64,000 bases of DNA, taken from contig NZ_JFCA01000007.1 in assembly GCF_000612585.1 (NCBI RefSeq), forward strand, positions 80,157 through 144,156, written 5' to 3'. Every line of letters begins with the position of its first letter. The first letter of the stretch is position 1. The position numbers and the translations under genes were made by a program. This stretch comes from Pseudomonas sp. CHM02 (GTDB lineage Bacteria > Pseudomonadota > Gammaproteobacteria > Pseudomonadales > Pseudomonadaceae). The notes beneath the pieces were generated by a model that made no database searches, was not told the origin of the DNA, and worked only from the letters and a program-made list of their open reading frames with translations. This document shows, piece after piece, positions 17,638 through 24,812 of the stretch.

Positions 17638-18614
17638 GACGTTGCTCCTTGAGTGGGCCCAACGGCAATCGCGATCTTCCCTTGGATGCCGTTGTTTGGG
17701 CTCTCCAGGCGGGCATGGGCGAGCCCGATGTCGGCCAGCGCATAGACGGCGCCCACATGGGGGCGCAGTTGACCCTGTGCGACCAAGGTGCTCAGCTCAT
17801 CGAGCTTGCCGCGATTTTGCCGCGTGAACACGAAGTGATAACTCGCATTCTTGCCCCAGGCCTGGACCAGGTTCTGTGGTTGGGCAATGTCCACGATCGA
17901 GACCACGCGGCCCAGTTGCGCGAGTGCGTCGGGGCTGCGCGACAGCGTGTTGCCGCCGATGGTGTCGAAGACCACATCGACGCCGCGCCCACCGGTTTCC
18001 CGCAGGATGGCGTCGACGTAATCTTCCTTTTCATAGTCGATGATCACGTCGGCGCCCATGCTTTCAACGAACTCAATGTTGGCTTCGCGCACGGTGGTGA
18101 ACACCCTGGCGCCGATGGCTTTTGCCAGTTGGATCGCCAGGTGGCCGACGCCGCCGGCGCCGCCATGTATGAGGATGCTTTCCCCGACCCGAAGCGCTGC
18201 GCGCACGGTCAGCGCTTCCCATGCCGTCCCGCCGACCAGACTCAGGCTGGCCGCTTCAAGGTGGCTCAGGGTGGGCGGTTTCTTGCCGATGATGCTTTCG
18301 GCTGCGACGTGATATTCGGCGTAACTGCCGGGGCCGTCGAAGATCTGCGGCGTGTACCAGACTTCGTCGCCGGGCGCGAAGTTCGTCACGCCCGGGCCGA
18401 TGGCTTCGACAACGCCGGAGATGTCGTGGCCGGTGATGGCGGGGAGGGGCACCAGGTCGGCATAGTCGCCACGTCGCACCTGATAATCCAACGGGTTGAT
18501 GGAGGTTGCATAGACCCGCACCAGGACCTGCCCGGTGTGTGGCACCGGCGTGGGCACCTCGCAGAGTTCGAACGAATCCGGGCCGCCAAATGATTCAAGC
18601 ATCATCGCTTTCAT
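17634..18614 (-). CDS. NADPH:quinone reductase-like zinc-independent oxidoreductase
   Basis: A 326-residue medium-chain dehydrogenase/reductase. It starts [17 protein letters not shown]. The MDR core motif [12 protein letters not shown] is near residue 62 and the nucleotide-binding [16 protein letters not shown] near 150. The catalytic zinc cysteine of alcohol dehydrogenases is absent, as in the QOR/zeta-crystallin group. A longer frame reaches 18761, but GAGGTAATGCA directly before 18614 marks the start. An ArsR operator (18656-18679) lies 42 bases upstream. It forms an operon with the ABM gene. Confidence 0.86.
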   Translation of the reverse strand: MKAMMLESFGGPDSFELCEVPTPVPHTGQVLVRVYATSINPLDYQVRRGDYADLVPLPAITGHDISGVVEAIGPGVTNFAPGDEVWYTPQIFDGPGSYAEYHVAAESIIGKKPPTLSHLEAASLSLVGGTAWEALTVRAALRVGESILIHGGAGGVGHLAIQLAKAIGARVFTTVREANIEFVESMGADVIIDYEKEDYVDAILRETGGRGVDVVFDTIGGNTLSRSPDALAQLGRVVSIVDIAQPQNLVQAWGKNASYHFVFTRQNRGKLDELSTLVAQGQLRPHVGAVYALADIGLAHARLESPNNGIQGKIAIAVGPTQGATS

Positions 18615-18655
18615 TGCATTACCTCGTTTCAGCAAGGGTGGGTTTCGGTAAAAAG

Positions 18656-18679
18656 GGATATCGGGAAATCTCGATATCC
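18656..18679. promoter_or_regulatory. ArsR-type operator upstream of the oxidoreductase operon
   Basis: GGATATCG-N8-CGATATCC is a perfect 8-bp inverted repeat lying between the regulator stop and the oxidoreductase start. The same half-sites and spacing recur at 19002-19025 in front of the regulator. Confidence 0.72.
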
Positions 18680-18691
18680 TAGGGTAAAAAA

Positions 18692-18994
18692 TTACAGCTC
18701 CTTGCCAATGATCTCGGCAAGGGCGCTGATGGTGGCTTCGTTGCGCTTGTAGTAGGTCCACTGGCCGATGCGGCGGGTTTCAATCAAGCCCGCTCGATGC
18801 AGCGTGGCCAGGTAATCGGACACAGTTGACTGCGACAGCCCGACGCCCTCTTGGATGCTGCTGACGCAGACGCCCACGGTATGAACATCCCCTTCATCCT
18901 GCGGGGGGAAGTGCTTTTCGGGATCCTTCAAACCTTTCAGGATTTCTAGTCGAGTGCGGTTCGAGAGGGCTTTGAATATGTCGAGTAAGTCCAT
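18692..18994 (-). CDS. ArsR-family HTH regulator
   Basis: A 100-residue winged-helix repressor: [20 protein letters not shown] at the start, recognition helix [20 protein letters not shown] around residues 54-73, and the wing [13 protein letters not shown]. The two cysteines expected of metal sensors are not arranged as in ArsR proper (only VCVSS is seen), so it may sense redox state or an organic ligand. Operators with identical half-sites lie upstream of this gene and of the next one in the same direction, indicating autoregulation and control of the oxidoreductase/ABM pair. Confidence 0.88.
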   Translation of the reverse strand: MDLLDIFKALSNRTRLEILKGLKDPEKHFPPQDEGDVHTVGVCVSSIQEGVGLSQSTVSDYLATLHRAGLIETRRIGQWTYYKRNEATISALAEIIGKEL

Positions 18995-19001
18995 GGCGCG
19001 A

Positions 19002-19025
19002 GGATATCGAGATTTACCGATATGT
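19002..19025. promoter_or_regulatory. ArsR-type operator upstream of the regulator gene
   Basis: GGATATCG-N8-CGATATGT differs from the copy at 18656-18679 only in the last two bases and the spacer. It lies 8 bases before the regulator start. Confidence 0.68.
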
Positions 19026-19062
19026 CAATACGCAAAATGAATCCTCCATTTTTACCGCTGCA

Positions 19063-19974
19063 TCAAACGTCCGCCCGCCATCCCTCCAGCGTCCGCCACA
19101 ACTTCCGCATCGTCGGGTTCTGGTTTTCAATCGCGCAATACGAGCGTATCTCCAGCCGCGTACTCCATTCCTCCCCTCCGGCGCGCACCAGCACACCGCG
19201 CTCCAGCTCATCCACCACCGCGCTCTGCGGTAGCCACGCCACGCCGTAGCCTTCGATGGCCATGCGCATCAGCAGCATGGCCATGTCGGCTTCGTAGCAG
19301 CGCTCCAGCACGGCGGGCGCAGGGCTGTTCTTGATCACGATTTCCGCCACGCGCCCCAGGAACGTGGTGGCGGTGTATGCCAAATGCGGGACGGGTTTGC
19401 CTGCATTTCCCGGCAGGCGATACAACGGTCGGCCGCGTTTGTCCGGGGCGCACAACGGGATGAACGCATCGTGCCCCAAGGCCAGGCTGCCGAAGCGTTG
19501 CGGGTCCAGCAGGATCGGCGCCAGCGGGTGGTGGTAGACGATCATCAGGTCGCAGCTGCCTTCTTCCAGCGCAATCACCGCGTCATGGATATTCGCCGCC
19601 ACCACCCGTGCGTTGAACTGCTCGGTCTGGCGCTGGAACTGCGCGAGCCACTTGGGCAGGAAGGTCATCGACAGGCTGTGGCCGGCGGTCACCTGGATCG
19701 AGCGCCCCGGCATGCGCTCCACTTCGCGCAGGCTGGCGCGCAAGCGCATCAGGCCGGCGAGGGCGTCGCGGCTTTCGCTGCAGAAAGCAACGCCTGCGGC
19801 AGTGAGTTGCACCGGGTAGGTGCCGCGGTCGACCAGTTCGACACCCACCCATTCCTCCAGTGAACGAATGCGCCGTGACAACGCCGATTGCGTCACGCAG
19901 CGCACTTCGGCGGCGCGGGAGAAGTTCTTCCACTCGGCGATGGCCAAGAGGTCGTCCAACCATTTGATCTGCAT
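19063..19974 (-). CDS. LysR-family regulator of the symporter/racemase genes
   Basis: A 303-residue LysR protein with the helix-turn-helix FSRAAEVRCVTQSALSRRIRS at residues 18-38 and a LysR substrate-binding domain. The start MQIKWLDDLLAIAEW is a common LysR beginning. It is divergent from the symporter gene, and GCTTTT-N13-AAAAGC (20032-20056) in the gap could be its site. It therefore probably controls uptake and metabolism of acidic amino acids or dicarboxylates; this is inferred from position. Confidence 0.87.
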   Translation of the reverse strand: MQIKWLDDLLAIAEWKNFSRAAEVRCVTQSALSRRIRSLEEWVGVELVDRGTYPVQLTAAGVAFCSESRDALAGLMRLRASLREVERMPGRSIQVTAGHSLSMTFLPKWLAQFQRQTEQFNARVVAANIHDAVIALEEGSCDLMIVYHHPLAPILLDPQRFGSLALGHDAFIPLCAPDKRGRPLYRLPGNAGKPVPHLAYTATTFLGRVAEIVIKNSPAPAVLERCYEADMAMLLMRMAIEGYGVAWLPQSAVVDELERGVLVRAGGEEWSTRLEIRSYCAIENQNPTMRKLWRTLEGWRADV

Positions 19975-20031
19975 GCCGGTTCTCCAGGCGATGAGCCCCG
20001 AGTGTATGCCGCCGCGCCAAAGTGGGGCTGG

Positions 20032-20056
20032 GCTTTTTGCAAACTATTCCAAAAGC
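20032..20056. promoter_or_regulatory. Possible LysR site in the divergent promoter region
   Basis: GCTTTT-N13-AAAAGC is a 6-bp inverted repeat between the divergent LysR and symporter genes. It is short, so the call is tentative. Confidence 0.4.
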
Positions 20057-20147
20057 GCATGGGGTTAGCCGGATTACTCATCATGGCGGCCGGGGCGCGT
20101 CCCTAGAATCGGCGGCAGACAACAAAAGCCATCTGAGGGCCGCACCT

Positions 20148-21410
20148 GTGAAGAAGAACAAACTCCCCCGTCGCATTGCAGTCGGCATCGCCCTGGGCGT
20201 GCTGGTGGGTTGGGCGTGTCACCACTATGCAGGGAGCGAGCAGGCCGCCAAGGAGCTGGCCGGATACTTTTCGATGGTCACCGATATTTTCCTGCGCATG
20301 ATCAAGATGATCATTGCGCCGCTGGTGTTCGCCACCCTGGTGGGCGGCATCGCGAGCATGGGCAGTTCGCGCTCGGTAGGGCGCATCGGCTTGCGTGCGA
20401 TGCTGTGGTTTGTCACGGCGTCGCTGGTCTCGCTGATGCTCGGCATGGCCCTGGTCAACCTGTTCCAGCCGGGCGCCGGGCTGAACATGCAGGTGGTGCA
20501 GCACGCGACGGCGGCAGTACCGGTCAACACCGGGGACTTCAGCCTCAAGACCTTTATCAGCCACGTGTTCCCGCGCAGCATTGCCGAGGCAATGGCCAAC
20601 AACGAGATCCTGCAGATCGTGGTGTTTTCGCTGTTCTTCGGCTTCGCCCTGGCGGGCGTCAAGCGCGCCGGCTACACACGTATCACCGACACCGTGGACG
20701 AACTGGCCAAGGTGATGTTCAAGATCACTGACTACGTCATGGCCTTCGCGCCAATCGGCGTGTTTGCCGCGATTGCCTCGGCGATCACCACCAATGGCCT
20801 GGGCCTGCTGGCGGATTACGCCAAGCTGATCGCCGAGTTCTACCTGGGCATCGCCTTGCTGTGGGTGCTGCTGTTCGCTGCCGGCTACCTGTTTCTCGGG
20901 CGTTCGGTGTTCACTCTCGGCAAGCTGATCCGCGAGCCGATCCTGCTGGCGTTTTCCACCGCGAGCAGTGAGTCGGCCTACCCCAAAACCATGGAAGCGC
21001 TGGAGAAGTTCGGGGCTCCAAAACGGGTCTCCAGTTTCGTATTGCCGCTGGGTTATTCCTTCAACCTCGACGGTTCGATGATGTACCAGGCGTTCGCCAT
21101 CATGTTCATCGCCCAGGCGTACAACATCGACCTGAGCTTCACTCAGCAACTGCTGATTTTGCTCACGCTGATGATCACCAGCAAAGGCATGGCCGGTGTG
21201 GCGCGGGCGTCGGTCGTGGTGGTGGCCGCGACCTTGCCGATGTTCAACCTGCCCGAAGCCGGGCTGCTGCTGATCATCGGCATCGACCAGTTCCTCGACA
21301 TGGCGCGCACCGCCACCAACGTGGTGGGCAATAGCATCGCCACGGCCGTGGTCGCAAAATCCGAGACCGAAGACGAACCCGCTGAACTGCCGCAGGGTGT
21401 GCGCGCATGA
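20148..21410 (+). CDS. Dicarboxylate/amino acid:cation symporter (DAACS, GltP/DctA type)
   Basis: A 420-residue inner-membrane carrier. Helical hairpin regions and the family motifs are visible: MIKMIIAPLVFATLVGGIAS, the serine-rich AFSTASSESAYPKTMEAL, the SFNLDGSMMYQAF motif, and the DQFLDMARTATNVVGNSIAT helix that binds substrate carboxylates in GltPh. The GTG at 20148 with GAGGG eight bases upstream is chosen over an upstream ATG at 20022. The stop overlaps the racemase start (ATGA), so transport and racemisation are probably coupled for aspartate or glutamate. Confidence 0.9.
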   Translation: MKKNKLPRRIAVGIALGVLVGWACHHYAGSEQAAKELAGYFSMVTDIFLRMIKMIIAPLVFATLVGGIASMGSSRSVGRIGLRAMLWFVTASLVSLMLGMALVNLFQPGAGLNMQVVQHATAAVPVNTGDFSLKTFISHVFPRSIAEAMANNEILQIVVFSLFFGFALAGVKRAGYTRITDTVDELAKVMFKITDYVMAFAPIGVFAAIASAITTNGLGLLADYAKLIAEFYLGIALLWVLLFAAGYLFLGRSVFTLGKLIREPILLAFSTASSESAYPKTMEALEKFGAPKRVSSFVLPLGYSFNLDGSMMYQAFAIMFIAQAYNIDLSFTQQLLILLTLMITSKGMAGVARASVVVVAATLPMFNLPEAGLLLIIGIDQFLDMARTATNVVGNSIATAVVAKSETEDEPAELPQGVRA

Positions 21411-22858
21411 GTACCACGTCCCGGCTGGGTATCGTCGGCGGGCTTGGCTCGCTGGCGGGCGGCGATCTGTTCTACAAGCTGGTCAAGTCCCGCGCGGTGC
21501 TGGAGGACCAGGGCCGCTATCACTTCCTGTTCGAGCAGCACCCGTTCAAGGACGTGCTGCTGCCCCTGGACCGCAACGCGAGCATGACCGCGCGCAAGTT
21601 CTATGTGTTCCAGGTGTGCAAGACCTTTGAAAACAGTGGCGTGGACTCGGTGCTGCTGCCGTGTTTCGCCAGCCAGACCTTTCGCGACGAAATCCAGCAG
21701 GAACTGGATATTCCCGTGCTGGACATGATGCAGGCGCTCGTCGAGCACATCACCCGCAGCATCGCGCCAGGTACCACCCTGGGCGTGATCGCTTCGGACT
21801 TTGTGCGCCGCTGCGGCGTGTTTGAACAGCGTCTCGGCCCGCACTTCACGTTGGTTTATCCAGAGGACGACGCCCAGGTCGCGTTGATGGCGGCGATGTA
21901 CGGCGTCAACGGTATCAAGGATGGCTACCTCGACGGCGTGCCGCTGGAGTCGGTGTACCAGGCGTGCCTGTCGGTGCAAGGGCAGGGCGCCACGGTGATC
22001 GTACCGGGCATGACCGAGCTGTCACTGGTCTGCGGCGAACTGCAACGCCGTGGCCTCAGCGTGCTCGACATCAACCAGATCTACGCCGAGTTCGCCACCC
22101 AGGCTGACGCCCCGGCGCGCCAGCCACCGTTCAAGCTGGGCATTGTCGGCGGCGTCGGCCCGGCTGCCACCGTCGACTTCATGGGCAAGGTGGTCGCCCA
22201 CACCCCGGCCGGCAAGGACCAGGACCATATCAAGATGGTGGTGGAGCAAAACCCGCAGATTCCCGACCGCACCGCCAACCTGCTGCGCGACGAAACCGAC
22301 CCGACCCTGGCGCTGTACGCCACCTGCAAACGCCTGGAAAGCGCCGGTGTCCACGCCATCGCCATCCCGTGCAACACCGCCCACGCCTATGTCGAGCGCA
22401 TCCAGGCGCACCTGCGCGTGCCCATCGTCAACATGCTCAGCGAGACCGTGGAGTGGATCGTGCACACCTACGGCAGTGGCCAGGCCGTGGGCTTGCTGGC
22501 GACTTCCGGCACCTTGCAAAGCCAGGTCTACCACCAGGCCGCGCGGCGTTCGGGCTTGCAACTCATCACCCCAGGTTTTGATTATCAGGCGTTGGTGATG
22601 GCGGCGATCTACGGCGAGCGGGGGATCAAGGCGGGGTTTACCGAGGGCGTGTGCCGTGAACAGTTGCTGCTGGCGGCGGAGCACTTGTGCGAACAGGGGG
22701 CGAAGGTGTTGATTCTCGGCTGTACGGAGCTGCCGTTGGTGCTGGCGCATTGTGAAGTGGTTGAGATCGGTGCCCACCGGGTCGCCTTGGTTGATCCCAC
22801 AACAGTCCTTGCGCGCCGGTGTGTGAGCCTTTCGTCGGGGGCTCATCGCATCGGATAA
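21407..22858 (+). CDS. Tandem-domain aspartate/glutamate racemase-family protein
   Basis: A 483-residue protein made of two consecutive Asp/Glu racemase domains (about 5-230 and 240-475), each starting LGIVGG. Single-domain relatives are about 230 residues. The second domain has both catalytic cysteine motifs (IPCNTAHA and LGCTELPLV). The first keeps one (LPCFASQT) but has VPGMTELSL where the second cysteine should be. Canonical two-base racemisation should therefore be possible only in the C-terminal half. It is translationally coupled to the symporter upstream. Function as an aspartate racemase is likely but substrate range is open. Confidence 0.84.
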   Translation: MSTTSRLGIVGGLGSLAGGDLFYKLVKSRAVLEDQGRYHFLFEQHPFKDVLLPLDRNASMTARKFYVFQVCKTFENSGVDSVLLPCFASQTFRDEIQQELDIPVLDMMQALVEHITRSIAPGTTLGVIASDFVRRCGVFEQRLGPHFTLVYPEDDAQVALMAAMYGVNGIKDGYLDGVPLESVYQACLSVQGQGATVIVPGMTELSLVCGELQRRGLSVLDINQIYAEFATQADAPARQPPFKLGIVGGVGPAATVDFMGKVVAHTPAGKDQDHIKMVVEQNPQIPDRTANLLRDETDPTLALYATCKRLESAGVHAIAIPCNTAHAYVERIQAHLRVPIVNMLSETVEWIVHTYGSGQAVGLLATSGTLQSQVYHQAARRSGLQLITPGFDYQALVMAAIYGERGIKAGFTEGVCREQLLLAAEHLCEQGAKVLILGCTELPLVLAHCEVVEIGAHRVALVDPTTVLARRCVSLSSGAHRIG

Positions 22859-22876
22859 AATTTTTTGTGGGCGCCG

Positions 22877-22905
22877 CTTGAAAATTTATCGCCTGAACCT
22901 ACTTA
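22877..22905 (+). promoter_or_regulatory. Possible sigma-32 heat-shock promoter of ibpA
   Basis: CTTGAA at 22877-22882 matches the sigma-32 -35 box, and CCTACTTA at 22898-22905 is a loose match to the -10 box at a 15-base gap. This would give a leader of about 60-65 bases. Confidence 0.5.
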
Positions 22906-22910
22906 GGTTT

Positions 22911-22966
22911 TACGCGATGCCGCATGCGGGTCGCGTATCAAATCACTTGGAGAAACCTCAGGAGAT
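22911..22966 (+). promoter_or_regulatory. ROSE-like RNA thermometer in the ibpA leader
   Basis: Two hairpins can be drawn by hand. The first pairs TACGCGA (22911-22917) with TCGCGTA (22931-22937). The second pairs ATCACTTGG (22942-22950) with TCAGGAGAT (22958-22966), burying the AGGAG Shine-Dalgarno in a helix weakened by one A-A mismatch and G-U pairs. This is the layout of the short ROSE-like thermometers known for Pseudomonas ibpA genes, which melt on heat shock to allow translation. Confidence 0.8.
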
Positions 22967-22972
22967 TTTGCA

Positions 22973-23431
22973 ATGGCTACTACTCTTTCCTTGGCCCCAC
23001 TGTTCCGCCACTCCGTCGGCTTTGACCGGTTCAACGACCTTTTCGAATCGGCGCTTCGCAGCGAGGCCGGTACCACCTACCCACCGCACAATGTCGAAAA
23101 GCACGGTGACGATCATTACCGGATCGTGATCGCGGCTGCAGGCCTGGTGGAAGATGACCTGGAAATCCAGGTGGAAAAGGGCGTGTTGACCGTCGCCGGC
23201 GGCAAGCGCGAACACAACGAGGGCATCACCTACCTGCACCAAGGCATCGCCCAGCGTGCGTTCCGCCTGTCGTTCCGCCTGGTCGACCACATCGAAGTGC
23301 AGGGCGCACAGCTTTCCAATGGTTTACTGAGCATCGATCTGCTCAGGGTCGTACCAGAGGAAGCCAAGCCCAAACGCATTGCGATTGGTGATGCTGCCAA
23401 GGCTGATGTGAAATCCATCAGCGAGCAGTGA
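22973..23431 (+). CDS. ibpA: Small heat-shock protein IbpA
   Basis: A 152-residue Hsp20 holdase. It starts with the IbpA-like MATTLSLAPLFRHSVGFDRFND, followed by an alpha-crystallin domain (about 38-130) with the conserved GVLTVAG motif and the RAFRLSFRL strand; the usual C-terminal I-X-I motif appears as RIAIGD. It binds unfolding proteins in the cytoplasm for DnaK/ClpB. The leader carries a ROSE-type thermometer and a possible sigma-32 promoter. A strong terminator follows, so it is monocistronic. Confidence 0.95.
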   Translation: MATTLSLAPLFRHSVGFDRFNDLFESALRSEAGTTYPPHNVEKHGDDHYRIVIAAAGLVEDDLEIQVEKGVLTVAGGKREHNEGITYLHQGIAQRAFRLSFRLVDHIEVQGAQLSNGLLSIDLLRVVPEEAKPKRIAIGDAAKADVKSISEQ

Positions 23432-23440
23432 GTTGAAATG

Positions 23441-23472
23441 AATAAAGGCGCTCTGGGGAGCGCCTTTATTTT
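23441..23472 (+). terminator. Rho-independent terminator of ibpA
   Basis: A perfect 13-bp stem (AATAAAGGCGCTC and its complement) with a TGGG loop lies ten bases past the stop; the stem ends in TTTATTTT. Confidence 0.88.
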
Positions 23473-23706
23473 GGCCCGATGATTAACTGTCATTTTTGCC
23501 CATAGTGAGAAGCGCAGAGCCTTTCTTCTCCGATTGATAGGTGGGCAAGTGCTGCGGGTCTGATCCCGGACACCGGCAGGCTTGCAGCGATTTTTCGCCT
23601 CTACTGTTCAAGTTCATATTTTTAAAGTATCCAAACCCCGTTATTTAGATATTTTTCATAGGTCGACAGCGCTGATAGGCTCGTAAAAAAACAAGAGAAG
23701 CCGGCC
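23473..23706 (+). promoter_or_regulatory. AT-rich upstream region of the secretion/adhesin operon
   Basis: This 234-base gap separates the ibpA terminator from the first gene of the presumed TPS operon. It is clearly AT-richer than its surroundings from about 23600 to 23650. I find no convincing operator palindrome. It is the obvious place for the operon promoter. Confidence 0.4.
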
Positions 23707-24759
23707 ATGTCCATAAGCCTGTCCACCAAACCCTTCACCACACTCCTGGCCACGTTGGCGTTGATGGGCACGCTGACCAGTTGCGCCAAGGTCGATGTGC
23801 ACAGCGACACCGCCGACAAACCCGAGGCCGATGCCCGCCAGGTCCTGCGCCTGGGCCACGATGGCAGTGCCTATCCATTCCTGGTGTATGCCAACGCCGA
23901 CCTCTATAACCCGCCCAGCACGATTGAACGCGCCGTGGTGATCGTGCATGGCGTGCAGCGCGACGGCGACCAGTACTTCAAGACCGGCCGCAAATTGCTG
24001 GGCAATGCCCATCTGCAAAATACCCTGTTGCTGGCGCCGAATTTCCTCACGCCCACCGACTCGGGCGTCAGCGATGACATGCCGCTGTGGCCTCGCGACA
24101 AGTGGATGCACGGTATCGAGTCCCAGTTCGGCCACAAGGGCATTCCGGCGTTCCAGGTGCTGGACGATGTGGTCGCCTATCTGTCCGACCGCCAGCGTTA
24201 CCCGGCGCTCAAGGAAATCGTGATGGTCAGCCACTCGGCGGGCGCGCAGTTGATGCAGCGCTACGCGGTGGTGAATGACCTGGACGGCGGCCTCAAGGCC
24301 CATGGCCTTACCATCCGCTATGTCGTCGCCAGCCCGTCGAGCTACGTGTATTTCGAGGAAAGCCGCCTGCAGGACGGCGTGTTCAAGCCGGTGGTGACGG
24401 TGATGTGCCCCAGCTACAGCCGCTATCGCTACGGTATCGACGGCGCTCCCGCGTACCTGCTCAACCAGCACCTGACCAGCCGCCAGCTGTTTGCCCGCTA
24501 TGCCGCGCGCGACATCACCTACCTGGTCGGTGCCCAGGACAACAACCCTACCAGCCGGGTGCTCGACAGTTCCTGCGGGGCCAATTACCAAGGCGCGACG
24601 CGGTTGGATCGTCAGCTCAACTACGTGAGCTACGAGCAGTTCCTGTCGAACCAATGGCAGATTCCTTTGCGTCATCCGCAGCACACCATCGCGGGGATCG
24701 GCCACAACGCGGCGCGGTTGCTGGGCGATAAAACCGTCGCGCGGATGCTGTTTCCCTGA
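23707..24759 (+). CDS. Putative alpha/beta-hydrolase lipoprotein
   Basis: A 350-residue protein. Its signal peptide ends in a lipobox (MGTLTSC, Cys about residue 27), so it should be lipid-anchored. The hydrolase fold is shown by the strand VVIVHGVQRDGD (about 79-90), the nucleophile elbow VSHSAGAQL (serine about residue 178) and a C-terminal GIGHNAAR histidine. The substrate is not known. It precedes the TpsB-porin gene by 53 bases on the same strand after a long gap, so it may be the first gene of the adhesin operon. A role in surface-glycan or lipid processing is possible but unproven. Confidence 0.72.
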   Translation: MSISLSTKPFTTLLATLALMGTLTSCAKVDVHSDTADKPEADARQVLRLGHDGSAYPFLVYANADLYNPPSTIERAVVIVHGVQRDGDQYFKTGRKLLGNAHLQNTLLLAPNFLTPTDSGVSDDMPLWPRDKWMHGIESQFGHKGIPAFQVLDDVVAYLSDRQRYPALKEIVMVSHSAGAQLMQRYAVVNDLDGGLKAHGLTIRYVVASPSSYVYFEESRLQDGVFKPVVTVMCPSYSRYRYGIDGAPAYLLNQHLTSRQLFARYAARDITYLVGAQDNNPTSRVLDSSCGANYQGATRLDRQLNYVSYEQFLSNQWQIPLRHPQHTIAGIGHNAARLLGDKTVARMLFP

Positions 24760-24812
24760 GTTCATCGCTGTAGCCCGACACTGCGTCTCGATAAAAACAA
24801 TAAGAGAACTGT

